Positions 10,727-22,920 of a stretch of 64,000 nt of DNA are shown here, one piece after another. Each line of letters begins with the position of its first letter. Position 1 is the first letter of the stretch. Below the pieces are notes generated by a model. It saw only the letters and a program-made list of their open reading frames with translations, searched no databases and was not told the DNA's origin. The position numbers were made by a program, and so were the translations under genes. The stretch is from Narthecium ossifragum (lineage: Eukaryota; Streptophyta; Magnoliopsida; Dioscoreales; Nartheciaceae): positions 6,131,485 to 6,195,484 of the forward strand of contig OY986968.1 in assembly GCA_963920575.1 (NCBI GenBank). The letters are read 5' to 3'.

Positions 10727-11715
10727 AAAGCAACATACTAAAGCTGGACGATCGATACATCGATCGACCGTCGAGCCTGACGGTCAATGCACCGATCGAC
10801 CGTCGAGCTCAAAACACAGTATTCCGAAAATCCATTTTCTAAGATTTGAAGGATCAAAACATGTTAGAATACAATCAAACTTTGCAAGCAAGTGTATTTT
10901 GAAGTGAGGGATCTAATGATGCAAAGAAATCCAGATTTGGACGGTTAAATCCCATTTTAGGTCGGAAAACCAAAACCGACGAAACTTCGATAATACGGAA
11001 AACGAACCGTTACAATACCAGAATTTGCAAAGCAAGAATACAAGGAATGACCTACATTGCACACCAGGAGCTACAAACATTCTAACATGGCATTCACAGC
11101 ACAACCATAAACATCCTAGCCTAGTAGAACCCGATCCAAGGATCGAGGTAGAAACACCTACCTTAACAGCAAAGAAGCTCTCCACGCGTCCAGCCAACCT
11201 TGCCACGAAGATCCTCTGCTCAAGCTCAGTCCTCCAAGCTTTAGCCCAGTCGGAGGAGAAGGGGAGAAGGGAGAGGAAGAGGAGCCGTCGGTGGAGAAGA
11301 GAAGGAAGAACCAGCCAAGGAAGAGGAGAAGGGAAGGAGAGAAGAGAGGGGAGCGGGTAGGGGGTTGGAGCCAACTGCTCCAACCACCCTCCACTCACCA
11401 GGCCCTCTAATGGGCCGGATCCTCTAACGGGTCGAAAGCCCGCTCACGAGCCCGATAGCGAGCTCTAGCGCGCCCGATCTGGGATCTTCCGATCCCGGAC
11501 CCACCTAACCATTCTAAACAATCACATACATCAAACCAAGGCCGTGGGTGCAACGCGGGTGTGAAACCGACCACCAGGGGGCATATTTACCAAAATGCCC
11601 CTGGGGTCCAAACCGCCACACGATCGCCCGATCGTGCCCGACGCGGAACCAAACCAATAGGAAACCGGCTCTCGACCCACGTGGTCGAGTCAAGTCCGAG
11701 GGACGGGCCCTCACA
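10689..11715 (-). repeat. Del-type LTR, truncated, minus strand
   Basis: Read on the minus strand from 11715 it begins TGTGAGGGCCCGTCCCTC and is collinear with 52643-53690, including the CTCCAACC(A)-rich leader, the GTAGGTGTTTCTACC element and the GACGGTCGA palindromes. It meets the plus-strand LTR inside the palindrome at 10689-10726. No open coding sequence; arginine/serine-rich frames here are leader-sequence shadows. Confidence 0.8.
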
Positions 11716-12575
11716 TTTGCCATTATATATCTTGTTATATGCTCTAGACATAGTAGCCTCACTATTGCAGTGTATGGAAATGGGCATTGGTTGTGGCCAC
11801 AACTCTATATCCAATAACATGTTCCTTAGCCATTTAGCTTCTTTACCGGTTGCTGCCATAGCTATAAACTCTGATTCCATAGTACAATGTGCAATAATGT
11901 TTGCTTCTTAGACGCCCATGAAACAACACCTCCACCAATTGTGAAAATCCAACCATATGTAGATTTATTATCACTAACATTAGTGATCCAACTTGCATCT
12001 GTATAGCCTTCTAGTACAGTAGGAAAGCTAGTATAAAATAGTCCTAACCCAACAGTACGTTTAAGATAACCAAGGACTCTACTAATAGCTTTCTAGTGGT
12101 TAGTACTAGGATTATCTATATACCTAGAGAGTCTACAAACTGTAAATGCTATATGTGGACTATGACAGTGCATAAGATACATTAAGCTACCGATTGTACT
12201 AGCATACTCAAGTTGAGCAAATGATCTAGCTCCAAGAATTGTGATGCAGTTTAAAAAAGAGTCATAAGGGGGTACTTGCTTCTTTAAATCCTAAATACTT
12301 GAATTTAAAAAGTATTTTCTCAACATATTGAGACTGTGACATATCAAAACCCCCACTATGTTTCTTAACTTTAATTCTTAGGATTGTATCGACTTCATTT
12401 AAATACTTCATTTTGAATTTTGAAGTCAAGTATTTCTTAGTCTTAATGATACCTTTCATATTTGTCCCAAATATAAGCATATCATCCACATACAAACAAA
12501 TGGTAACGCCATATTCATTTGTAAACTTAGAATACAAGCATTTATCAGCACTATTATGCTTAAAGCCATAATCAA
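11716..12575 (-). pseudogene. Ty1/copia reverse transcriptase-RNase H relic
   Basis: Minus-strand pieces in order: YSKFTNEYGV followed by CLYVDDMLIFG (RT catalytic YVDD), KYLTSKFKMKYL, a connection region reading roughly EYASTIGSLMYLMHC, then RNase H with YTDASW and MESEFIAMAATGKEAKWLR. Several stops and frameshifts make it non-functional. Both ends are cut by Del-type LTR sequences at 11715 and 12576, so neither LTRs nor integrase of this element are present. Motif wording is closest to Tork-type copia elements, but this is only an impression from reading. Confidence 0.82.
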
Positions 12576-13174
12576 TGTCACGTCTCGACCTAAAAAACCC
12601 ATCCGAAGCGAGATATGAGCCAACCTAACACGAATCAACCTGTGACGCAAGATTTATATATCCAAAACCATCGATAATTTGAACAATTTAAAGTCAAGGG
12701 CATAAAGGTAATTGAATATTACATTCCTCAAATTTACATCAATAAATGATACAAACTTTTTCAAATACAACAAACAAAACTTTATACAAATTCTTCCTCG
12801 AATAGACAATTTATACATCATGATTTAGAACTATATGTAAAGCTGTAAAATACACTCCTCGAAACTCCAAAGTCCTCGATCTCTCCGAAACTACCGCGCC
12901 ACCAACTAAAGGACCACATGATGGGAGAACTGCAACGGCACATGCATCACCGATGTAGCCCGGGTAGGGTGAGCAATAATACCCAATAGGCTTCTACTCT
13001 GCATCGCACAAAAATGAAGGGAAATTGCAACAGTGCCGTTCTCCGCCCAAGCCTAAAGCGTGCTCTGAGGCCGACACCAGCCTCGCTGATTCCCTGATGG
13101 CTTCAAGACCAGGATCACCCTCACCCACTGGCAAAACAAGAGGGACAATTAACACATGTTGGCCAAGGGGTACA
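12576..13174 (-). repeat. Older Del-type LTR, 3' part (minus strand)
   Basis: Begins TGTCACGTCTCGACC, the complement of the usual LTR end (GTCGAGACGTGACA), adjoining the copia relic at 12575. It contains GTAGCCCGGGTAGG and CACTACGAC-like blocks also found in the solo LTR at 13440-13560. It is interrupted by that solo LTR and continues at 15459. No gene seen. Confidence 0.65.
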
Positions 13175-15453
13175 TGTCGCGCCCCGACCTGTGAAAGCCC
13201 AACTGAGTCGGGGGACGCGAACCGGAACCTAACTAACTGCGGAAAATTTTGACGAGGGTTCCCTCTAATCTACTGGTTTCCCTAAGGAATCATCAAGCAC
13301 CCTCATTATAATTAAAGCGATACAGAAACCTCAAGATAAGATTACAAACTCAAATGTTACAAATTTACAAAACCTCAAAGAGTAAACTGGTAATCACCGC
13401 TCCTCAAGCACTGCCAGACGCCACCGCGTCGCCAAACACCTGCCCGGTAGGGGCCACAGAAGAGGAACTAACGCGTACACCTATAAAATGCAGCCCGGGT
13501 ATGAATGAGCAACTAAGCTCAGCAGAGAAACTACACTACGACGCACACAAAGAAGAGGGAACACAATAATGTTGCCCTCAAGCAAATCCTGGGTGTACAC
13601 AGGGGTCCCATAACCCTACCGTGTGTCCCTAACCGGCCTCAGTCATGGTCTTCCAGTCGAGCTGGTCACATACTCGGTCACCCTCAGTAAGACAGGAAAC
13701 CAACACTGCCATCTCACGAGCAGGAAATCGGCACTGTTAGGCGGGAACCGACACCGCTGAGTAGGCACACCCTCTACTCAAGAGACAAGACAACCGGACA
13801 CCGGCTACACCTCAGAACCCAGCTCGAGGCCGACACGACCTCTAAAACCTTGATCAATATGTGTTCAAGTCATCTAGGCCTATCATCGAATTCGACTGAA
13901 CACAACCATTCAATCTTGGACCAAGCTACTCAGCCTCCGTCCTAGGGCTAAATCCGAGCTTCCAAACCCTCGGGACGCTGACACTACAGATCGCCCATGC
14001 CCTAACCTTATGCATCTAATGCACAATCATATGCATGTTATGAACACACGTAGGGAAGACAAGTAAGCATGCAACACATGTGATAATATATAAGTATGGT
14101 CTGGGCTCGGCGCCCTGCCGACCCGGGGTGGTGAACAGGTAAATAAGCCAAAGAACTGTTGCAGTGGTAGCACTACCAACTGCCAGCCAGCTCACAGAAA
14201 ACAACTAGGAACGGGAAGCTACCCCGACAAACACTACTATCACTACAACATATCATATGCGCTCGGCGCACGCCGTCATGTGAGGCTAAGGAAAGCAGTA
14301 GCGCGACCAGCCCGTTTATTCTACGCATCCCGGGAGTTATTACTCTCCCGGTTCACCACTACCCCTCATTATGGGGCTAACATGCTTAAACATATGTATA
14401 AGGTATAAAGTGGTAAAGAGAATCCGTACATGCAAAGCCCCGTGGAAAAAAACCGACAAAAACACCTTCTTGTCACTAACATGATCAATCGATCTTCTTA
14501 GTGAACTAGAAGTTTCGTCCCTGTCAAGCCAAAGGATCGATTATCCCTCCAAGATGATCGATCACCTGCGTGACTCGGGATCCCACTCATGCCCGCCAAG
14601 CAAAAGAACGATCTTCTCCACCAGAAGATCGATCATGCACGGGCCAGGCATGACGCCCCAAGAATGATCGATCATTCCGAAATGATCGATCCTGATTGGT
14701 TCTCCGACGACCCTTGCCGGAGAAAGAGAGAGGAATACCATTGGAATACTCTACCAAACTCCACAAAACCCTGGGATCTGATAGTACGAAGGACCACGAG
14801 TCCAAAATTGGTGCTTGCACTAAAAACCAACAAGCATGCATGCAGATCTACTCAAAACAAACACAGGCAAGCTCAAAACTCTCAAAAAACTGGAAAAACA
14901 AGTAGGTAGCATCCCTACCTAGACTAGAGTAGCTTCAATCCGTGCTACTGAACCTAGGATCGTCCTTAATCTCCTCTAAAATCTCGCTAGATCTGAGCTT
15001 AAGAAGGGCGAATTTAAAAAGGGATTGAAGAAGGGGTTGGTGTCCGTTTTATAGACGGATGAACCGCCTTATGAATGATCTATCTTTCCTCAAGGAAAGA
15101 CCGATCCTTCGTGATGAAGCAATTTGACTTCAAGGCACCAAATGATTGATCTTTTTAGTAAGAAAAGATCGATCCTTTTGTGAAGAAAGCTAGACTTGGG
15201 CTAGAACACAAGCCCAAGCCCAGATCTTCCGATCCTAGATTCACCTAACTGTTCTAAACAAACATTAACATAAATACGTAGTGTGTACATACGCGGGTGT
15301 GAAACAAACCGACAGGGTGTAATTTATGAAATTGCCCTTGCCGTCCACAAACCAAAACGAACTACCGGATTGCGCGCTCGATGCGAAACAAGCAAATGAG
15401 CCACGAGCCTAATCCAGACGGTCGACCCAGGAGTAGTGGGATAGGTCCTCACA
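13175..15453 (-). repeat. Complete solo LTR (2,279 bp), Del-type, TSD GTACA
   Basis: Minus-strand termini are TGTGAGGACC at 15453 and GGGGCGCGACA at 13175. The host 5-mer GTACA occurs directly on both sides (13170-13174 and 15454-15458), proving an insertion reduced to one LTR by unequal recombination. Minus-strand TATA box GTCTATAAAAC at 15055-15046. Palindrome pairs of the GATCGATC type lie upstream of it (15190-15075) and again downstream (14700-14530). Short ORFs here are shadows. Confidence 0.93.
14535..15174. repeat. GATCGATC pair clusters in solo LTR
   Basis: Pairs start at 14535/14557 (22 bp), 14610/14631 (21), 14667/14684 (17), 15077/15099 (22) and 15144/15167 (23). Arms are AT-tailed (AATGATCGATCATT, AAAGATCGATCC), so each pair folds as an imperfect hairpin. 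The 15.1-kb pairs are just upstream of the TATA box in element orientation. Confidence 0.8.
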
Positions 15454-15458
15454 GTACA

Positions 15459-16440
15459 TGCATCGCCACTACGCTCGAGCCCTCTCAACCCTCATCGTCT
15501 AACCATACCCCTCATACGGGTACAATAGTCAGAGACATCGACAAACACCCTTAGTACTTAGCGTCGAGAGAACCAACACGACCTCTACACCTCTAGACAA
15601 AGCAAGATTTAAGGTCGACTATACAACAACATCAAATGATCGCAAACACTCGCAAAAAATAGCACAATCGATCTGATGATAATAATCACGCCGTAAACCT
15701 CAACTAATCCAATCCCGTCCCTAGGGCTTGATCCGGGCTACCAGAGACCCCCGGATCGGCGATACTCCCATCGCCCACATCCTTAGCCTAATGGTTCTAA
15801 TGCAACCAATTATATATGAGCCTACACAATCAACTAAGCTAGGTGTCTCTATATGACATTTCATCATACAAGTCAAGCATGACATGCAACATACCAACAT
15901 AGAGCTAATAATATAAAGCATAGAAAAAGATGAAGTGTTACATAAAATATAAAAGAGGCTAATAAGGCATAGAGCATATCACAACTAATATTACCAACCC
16001 ATCAAGGGTTCACAAGCATTCAAGCCACGTAAAGGCAAGCTTATATATAACCATCCGCTTCTCATGAGCGTACGTCCAAACCATTTCAGGCATAACATGG
16101 TATAACAACCATCCATGCCTTTCAAGGGCTCTCTAGCATTCCAACATGTGAGACATATCAACAATATGAGATTCCGAACCGTACATGCTAAAAGCAAAGC
16201 ATTCCATAGCTAGGGAAATCAAACCATACATGCCTCTACAAGGCTAAACATCTAAGTTACTCATTCAATTAGACATTCAAAACGGCACATATTCGGCCTC
16301 TAACTAAACATTCAATCCACACTCAATTTAGGCACACCGTCGGCCATTATACTAAACATTCCCGGGGGGCATGACTCTCCCGGTTCATCTATAGGTCTAT
16401 GTAAGGCTCTGCCAATATGGCCTAATAGATATAGTATATA
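15459..16440 (-). repeat. Older Del-type LTR, remaining part
   Basis: Continuation of the LTR that starts at 12576, after the GTACA duplication. Blocks such as CCTAGGGCT..GATCGCCCAT and CCCGGGGGGCATGACTCTCCCGGTTCA match the solo LTR at 13935-14370. Homology fades near 16440, so the promoter half is missing. Contains a short degenerate duplication around CAAGGGCT/CAAGCATTC (16010-16140). No gene. Confidence 0.6.
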
Positions 16441-16842
16441 TGTATGCATAGCATATATCAATTTGACATTAAAAAAACCCAACTTAGTATTTAGAAGAAT
16501 AGAAGAATATTCAGGAGAAGAAGTTGAAATTCTCATTCATAAATTTATACTCTCATTACATCAATAAGCAGAGAATGCGCCTCCAAATTTGGGATTATTC
16601 TTAGATAGTTGTTCCTTCCAAAGCAATACCCACTAATTAAGACACCACATATGCAACTAATCTTGCACTGGCTTATTAAGGACTGATCTACCAGCTACAA
16701 TAATCATTGTAGCTACGTTGTTGCTGCTACTCTCAGATTGCCACTTCCATTTCCATCTCTATGATTGTTGTTGCCAATTTTGGATTGATTTTGTCTTCAC
16801 CTGCGGTAAGATAGTATTGATGGCGCCAATTTCTCTTGCCTC
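16441..16842. other. Unassigned sequence
   Basis: AT-rich, with no open frame of convincing composition and no repeat shared with the neighbours. Nothing recognised beyond its position between the LTR relic and the hAT end. Confidence 0.4.
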
Positions 16843-18806
16843 TAGGGGCGGATCTATGAGTGAGATGTACTGGGTTGTAGCCCGGGCAACCCACATGAAA
16901 ATTCTCAAAGGGCCTATAAATTTAGCCGATTTAGAATTCAATATAAACACACCCAGCCCAAGCTAGTCTAGTGGCTAGCCCACTAGCTCAACTGCCCAGC
17001 CCAGCCCTGCCAAAGAGGCAAACACAAAAGTGCATATGTATATCCTCCATGACCGGTCCATGCTCTCCCGATTTCAATATTGGGCGGCGGAGATAGTATA
17101 CCTATACTATTATACACAAATCCCTAATTTCTATTTCTCTCTATCTCGTCTTCTTTTCTCAAACCAAATCCCTAATTTTGGATTCATTGAAATTTCGGAG
17201 ATCACAATCACATCTCTTCCATGATGCCATCAGTTCCATGTAAGGGATAGGGGGAGGTTTGATCTCTTCTTCGTCGAAACAGAGGTAAAATCATTCTTTG
17301 TATTTCTCTATTTGTGTTTTGTTGATTTTACATATTTTTGGAGACTAGTGGATTGATTTTGTGCATTTTAATGATGGAATTAATCCCATATGAGGAAAAA
17401 CCTAGTTTTATCATATGTAATATCTTGAAGTTTTGAAGATTGATTGTAATCTTGGAATTGATCCCATATGGGAACTTGGGAAGCACTAGCAGAGATATAT
17501 ATTTTATATGATGGTCTGATGAATTTATATAGATTTTATCCGTATAAAACATGGTTAGAAGAAAATAGTTAATTGCCTTAAGAGATTCCGGTAGTTGATT
17601 ATGAAGGGGCTTAAGAGACATGAGTAAAAAGTAATCACTTGTTTTAATAGAATTTGGTTGTTGATTGGAGAATAGACAGTTAGGGGCAAAAACTTAAGCT
17701 GATAAAGAAAGAGTTAGTTTGTATACTTGTAATATAGTCTAATATGTCCCTCTTAAACATTTAGGCCTTTAATGTCTCTTTTGGCAATTGGTTGTTTCTT
17801 GTTTTGTGGCATATGAATAAAAGTATGGATTGGTTTGGGTAGCTATATAGCTGAACTTCAATATAAATTTAACAGGATTTTGGGTTGTTAATAGTGATGG
17901 AAAATCAAGAAAGAAAGAGAAAAAAACACACTTTCGTCGTTCTTTAAACCAAGAGATGATACATCCACAAGTGATACACCTTCACCATCGGTTGTGAGAA
18001 ACTCAAATACTGGTGAATCTTCTCCTCCTCTAATTGCTAGTGAGTCTCTTGAACGCGATCCTAGTTTGCGTATGCCGATATGGAGCCATCCTCATAATGT
18101 CTGTGATGAAATCAAACGAGCTTATATCAAATGAGACAACGGCGAAGCCAGAAATTTTTTTTGGGGGGGGGGGGGGGGCAAAATGTATATCAGTATATAG
18201 AGTAAACATGTGTTCAAAGTTATTAAGTATATTTTTTTTTACGAGTGACATAGAATTTGTCAAGAATCTTAAATGAAAAAAATACATTGAAATAACTACA
18301 AGACTTTCTATATATGTAAGTAAATATAATCAGATGATCTCACATATATGCCTTCGAGCATCCGAATGTCAGTAATATGCTACTACGGTACTACCTACAC
18401 ATAAAGAAAATATTTAAAAATATGAGAACATAAATACTTTAGTAAAAAAACCAATAGAATAGATAATTCATTATATAAAAAGATACCTTTTATAATTGTC
18501 CTTGGTGAGTTTTCATATTTTGAAATTGTTGGATGATTTTTCCATTATCAATGCTATCAAAAACATCTTTTTCAATATATGTAACCAGAGAATCTGTGAG
18601 GACCTGCCCCTCTACCCCTGTGGCTCGTTGTAGACCGCAAGGACAATTTGGTAAATTGCGCCTTGTTGGTTTGTTTCACACCCGCGTGTGCACACACTGG
18701 CCTTGTATGTGTTAGTGTTTGTTTAAAATGGCTAGGTGGACCCGGGATCGAAAGATCCGGACTTGGGCTTGAGTTCTTGCCCAAGTTTAGCTTTCAGCAC
18801 ACAAAG

Positions 18807-18903
18807 GATCGATCCTCTCTGGCTAAGGATCGATCCTCTTCGTGCCAGAAAGCCTTGTGAATCGTCTTGAAGGATCGATCCTTCGTTGAGGAAGGATCGA
18901 TCA
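18807..18903. repeat. GATCGATC pairs next to LTR TATA box
   Basis: Pair starts are 18807/18828 (21 bp) and 18873/18895 (22 bp). Arms read AAGGATCGATCCT, and TTTATAA begins at 18904 immediately after the last site. Confidence 0.88.
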
Positions 18904-18910
18904 TTTATAA
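18904..18910 (+). promoter_or_regulatory. TATA box of solo LTR
   Basis: TTTATAA in CATTTATAAGTCGG, abutting the last GATCGATC site and followed by a pyrimidine-rich leader. Confidence 0.5.
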
Positions 18911-21774
18911 GTCGGTTGGTTTTCTGCTTCGCGAGGACGGCCGCCGTTGGCCGCCGCTCTCTCCTGTCAGAGGGGGAAGACTTCCCCTCCCCTTCTTTCA
19001 CTTTTTCCCCTCTTTCCCGGCTGTCCCCTCCCCCCTTTTCCCTCCTTTTCTTCCCCTCTTCCTCCTCCTCCTTTCTTCTTCTTCTTCTCTTCTCTTCTCC
19101 CCCGAAGCTCTGCTCTTCCCCTGTTTTTCCGGCAGCCACCTTCCCCTCTTCCGTTCTCCCTCCTCCGACCATCAAATTGGGTGTTCTTTGGCTTGTTGGA
19201 TTTGTGACAACGAGAGGAAGATCCCTGAAGTGGTTTGGAGGCTTGATGGTGATCAAATCGCGGGAAATCAGCCGAGGAAAGCGCAGCTAGGTAGGGTTAT
19301 ACCTACTGATGTTCTTTTCGGGTTTTTTTTTTAGTTCTCGCCGTTGGATCTTGTTGATCCTTGCTTTGTTGGATTCTTTATGCCTTATAGAATTACTGAT
19401 TTAAGTTTCATGTTAATCAGTTGAGATTTGAGTAGGTTTTATGTATGATTAGTCTCGGATTTCTAGTTTTCTGCTGTTCATAAACATAAGAGTTGTAGAA
19501 CTATTCGTTAGCTTTCCATTCCATCTTGTTTCATATTTGTCCGATTTATGTACGATTTCTTATGAATTGTTTGCTGAAGGGCTGCGTTGCAGCAATTAAT
19601 GGGTAAGTTAGTTTGATTAACGATTTTGATTAACGTTTTCCCGTTAATCCAACCGTTAGATGATTATGATTTTTGGATATACACCTACTGGTGGCTAAGT
19701 TGGATCTTGAATCTGACGTCGTTTGGACGTCGGATCGACGGGATCAATTAGCCCCTAAGTAGTGGTTTTGGGTGTTTGAATATAATATTATATTTCGGAA
19801 TATAATATTATATTGTGTACTGTTCATCGACGGTTTTCGGGGTTGCTTCCCGTTGCAGGAGTCCGCGGTTGACGGTCGCGGTACCGTCGTAATGCCGGGA
19901 CCCGCTGCGGATCGGCTGGCAGCGGTTGGTAGTATCGCTGCAGCGATCCAGTAGACTTATATGATGCTTGACATACTGTTGCATGCCTTTCCTATTATCT
20001 GTGTATGTCATAGCATGCATTCTTGTTGTGTGCATTAGTTGCATTGGTTAGGGCGTGGGTGATCTTTGGGTCGCCGTCCCGAGGCTGGAAGCTCGGACTT
20101 AGCCCTAGGACCGGGGTTGGGTAGTTTGGACCCGGTTGAATTGTAGTGTCCAGTCAAACTTAATGATAGGCTTAGATGACTGGTACACTGGTTACTTGAT
20201 GATTGTAGAGGTCGTGTCGGCCCCGAGTCGGATCTGAGGTGTAGCCGGTGTCCGGCGTTCTTAAACTCTTGGGTAGAGGAGTTGCCTACTAAGTGGTGTC
20301 TTTTCCCACCAAACAGTGTTCTGTGTCCTGTTGAGAGTCAGCAGTGCTGTTTCCTGCTACTGAGTGTGACCCGACATGTGACCAGCCCGGCTGGAAGATC
20401 ATGATCGAGGCCTCAGGGGCACGCGGTGGGGTTATGGGATCCCTGTATACACCCAGGTCCTACTTGAGGGTGACACTGTTGCGTTTCCCTCTTCCTTCTG
20501 TGTGTCGTAGTGTAGATCCCTACTGAGATTAGTGCTCACACCTACCCGGGCTGCGTTTTGTAGGTGCAGGCGTCAGTTCTTCTTCCTTGGCCCTTACCGG
20601 GCAGTTGGTCGGCGGTGCGGCGGCGCCTAGTGGACTTTGAGAGGTGGTGATCGTTTACTGCTTTTATCCTATGTTAGATAGTCTCCTACGGGAGTAATAT
20701 TGTAATTGAACTCCCCCCCTCTCTGAGGTTTTATATTAAATCTTTTTGAGTTTGTAAATCAGTGGTTCGAGGTTTAAATATTTTATTATTGTTTTAATTG
20801 GGGGCTTTGGATGAATTGCTAGGGGGACCAATAGGTTAGAGGGAACCCTCGTCGTTCTTTTTCCGCGTTGGTTAGGTTCCGGTTCGCGTCGCCCGGCCCG
20901 GTTGGGCTTTCGCGGGTAGGGGCGCGACTGAATCGTTGAACCATTTATATTTATTCTTCACAATATACATACCAAAGCGCAGGAAAATAGGAACAAGATA
21001 AGAAACAAGATAGAAAACCAAAGTCTAGAAAAGTACGATCACGACGTACCACCGTCTGTCCGTCGCCGAAGTTGTCGGATAGTCGGAGACTCGGAGTCGC
21101 AGGTCGGTGAAGGACTAAAGAAGGCCGCACGGAGAGATACGAGCATACTAATTTTTTTTGATTTTGTAATCAGGTTTAGATAATTAGATTTGATCCGAGC
21201 CGTTAATCTTACTCATCTCCGTGACTCCGTCTCCGAGAAGTCTAAGAGACCGAGTCAACTACTTACTACGTAATGGTGTACCCAACGGTCCCAATTGACC
21301 CAAGTCCTAATTCATATGACAGCTAAGTATAGCTGTGTAAGTATAATACATAAGAATTTTGCCAAAAGTCAGAGGGGTCAGCTGCCCCCCCTTGCCCCTA
21401 CGTGGCTTCACCACTGAAATTAGAGCCATATCAACCAAAATTACATGAGTACCCACGGACTAAATTTGGATGACAATATCGTCGATTTCAACACTCTTAG
21501 TTCAGCCAATTTCCTTGGTTAGAGTACACTCCAAAAAATGCAGCATTTTTTCTTCCATGCTTTCTTTTTGAAAAGAATACATCTGCACAACCCACATTTA
21601 CTTTTGATGGATTTAAAAGTTGGAAAAGAGTTAATGATGGGGAAAAATGTGCACTTTTGACACATATGGGAGGCCCTACTTCTCCACACAATAATGACGT
21701 AAAGATCGTTGATGACTTAATGAATGTCACACAAAAATAGATGGATTCGATAGCACACAAAACATGTTATGAAA

Positions 21775-22920
21775 ACTATTCAATAGCATAAAAGTGACTG
21801 TTATAGGATGCGGTGCTATGAAAAGTATTGAATTTTCATAACACTTTTTCAAAGTTAGAAATTTATGTCATCTAAAAATAAAGATATCACTTTCAAAGAC
21901 ATGTGAATATTATAATATGACAACCAATCTAACCTATGAATTATTTTTCATAGCAATATGAAAATGCTATTGATGCTCCGCAAATGACATGAGATCTTTA
22001 ACTATAATATTCAAATACTGTTATGCTTTCTTATTATAATATCCTAATAATGCTATGTTATACTTATTATAGCATGCGGATAAGGTTATGCTTAGCTTAT
22101 TATAATAATGCAGTAATGTGTGTTGCTTTAGTTATTATAGCAATCTAATAATACTATGTTTTAATCATCGTAACTATTAAATAGTATTATGAAATATATA
22201 TTATAACATCAAAATAGTGCTATGTTTTGCCAGTTATAACAACCATGTAGTGCTATGATTCGCATATTAGAGCATGCAAATAATATTTTGGAAGACTTAT
22301 TATAGCGTCCTACTAGTACTGTTTTTTACTTATTGTAACTTTTTAATAGTGCTACGAAATGAATCTTATAGTATTTATATAGTGCTATGAAATTAATCTT
22401 ATAACATCGAAATAATCCTATGTTTTGTCGGTTATAACAGCCACGTAGTGCATTGATTCACTTATTACAACATTCAAATAATGTTTTGGGAGACTTATTA
22501 TAGCGTCCTAAGAGTACTGTTTTTTGCTTATTGTAACTTTCTAATAGTGCTATGAAATGAATATTATATGATTCATATAATGCTATGAAATTAATCTTAT
22601 AGCATTCAGATGGTGCCATGATTTAATTATTATGTAATTCAAATATTGCTATGCTTTAATTAAAAGAGTATTCAAAAAATGTTATGTCTTCCTTATTAAA
22701 GCATCCAAATAGTGCTATGTTTTTCTTAATATATCATCTGAATAGTGCTAGATATTGCTTTGTATAGCACTCACACAGTGTTATGATTACTTTTTATAGG
22801 ATTCAAATACCGCTATAGTTTGCTTATTATTGTCGAAGAAAAATGTTATATTTTACATAATATAGCATTCAAATAGAGTCATTAATAGATATCAACCTCA
22901 AAGATAACATTTTTTGGGTG
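21775..22920. repeat. CACTA-like subterminal repeats (TATAGCAT/GTGCTATG)
   Basis: Dozens of degenerate copies of ATAGCA and its complement TGCTAT, commonly arranged as ATAGCATTCAAATAGTGCTAT-like inverted units about 21 bp long, separated by AT-rich spacers. The array resumes at 24993-25190 beyond the PIF-like insertion. In En/Spm-type elements, subterminal repeats of this kind bind the transposition proteins. No coding sequence. Confidence 0.7.

Larger units (their letters stand above)
18595..20929 (+). repeat. Complete solo LTR (2,335 bp), Del-type, TSD GAATC
   Basis: Starts TGTGAGGACCTGCCCC and ends GGGGCGCGACT (last base changed from the usual A). The 5-mer GAATC occurs at 18590-18594 and 20930-20934. 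Contents in order: GATCGATC pairs (18807-18903), TATA (18904-18910), CT-rich leader, a donor-like AGGTAGGG near 19290, and an acceptor-like TTTTGTAGGTGCAG near 20558. It is embedded in the non-autonomous hAT. Confidence 0.93.
18137..21416. mobile_element. Non-autonomous hAT element, TSD 7/8
   Basis: Terminal inverted repeats are CAACGGCGAAGCCAG (left) and CAGTGGTGAAGCCAC (right, complemented), both followed by G-rich tracts (a 16-G run at 18163-18178). Flanking 8-mers AAATGAGA (18129-18136) and AAATTAGA (21417-21424) differ at one base, fitting an aged 8-bp hAT duplication. Without the nested LTR it is about 940 bp and has no transposase. It interrupts another hAT transposase in its coding region. 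Confidence 0.85.
16843..21753 (+). mobile_element. TTF-type hAT transposon relic (5' part)
   Basis: The left end TAGGGGCGGATCTATGAG resembles the terminal repeat of plant TTF-zinc-finger hAT elements. A leader, an intron-like AT-rich stretch (about 17285-17890) and the start of the transposase follow. The transposase is split by a second hAT element (18137-21416) and is cut at 21753 by the CACTA-like end, so the 3' half is absent. The left boundary is inferred from motif similarity and no duplication was verified. Confidence 0.6.
17897..21753 (+). pseudogene. hAT transposase with TTF zinc finger, N-terminal half
   Basis: Reading begins at ATG 17897 with a lysine-rich start and a frameshift near the FFKPRDDTSTSD stretch. 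Then come SESLERDPSLRMPIW and DEIKRAYIK before the insertion at 18137. After it, from 21417, QPKLHEYPRTKFG, FSQFPWLEY, CFLFEKNTSAQ, FTFDGFKSWKRVNDG and MGGPTSPHNN are the TTF-type zinc finger and following segment of this transposase class. A stop (QK*MDS) precedes the CACTA boundary. Such proteins cut and rejoin the element ends; this copy has only the N-terminal region, without the DDE catalytic or dimerisation parts. Confidence 0.78.

Noticed and set aside
11716..16500. Copia element continuing on the far side of the LTR insertion
   Set aside because: Sequence after 16440 does not continue the copia reading frame, and ATCAA (12571-12575 and 16457-16461) next to a non-TG/CA end is too weak to call a duplication.
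18732..19334. ORFs on both strands around 19 kb (Lys/Glu-rich and Ser/Pro-rich)
   Set aside because: They are translations of the CT-rich LTR leader within a TSD-bounded solo LTR.
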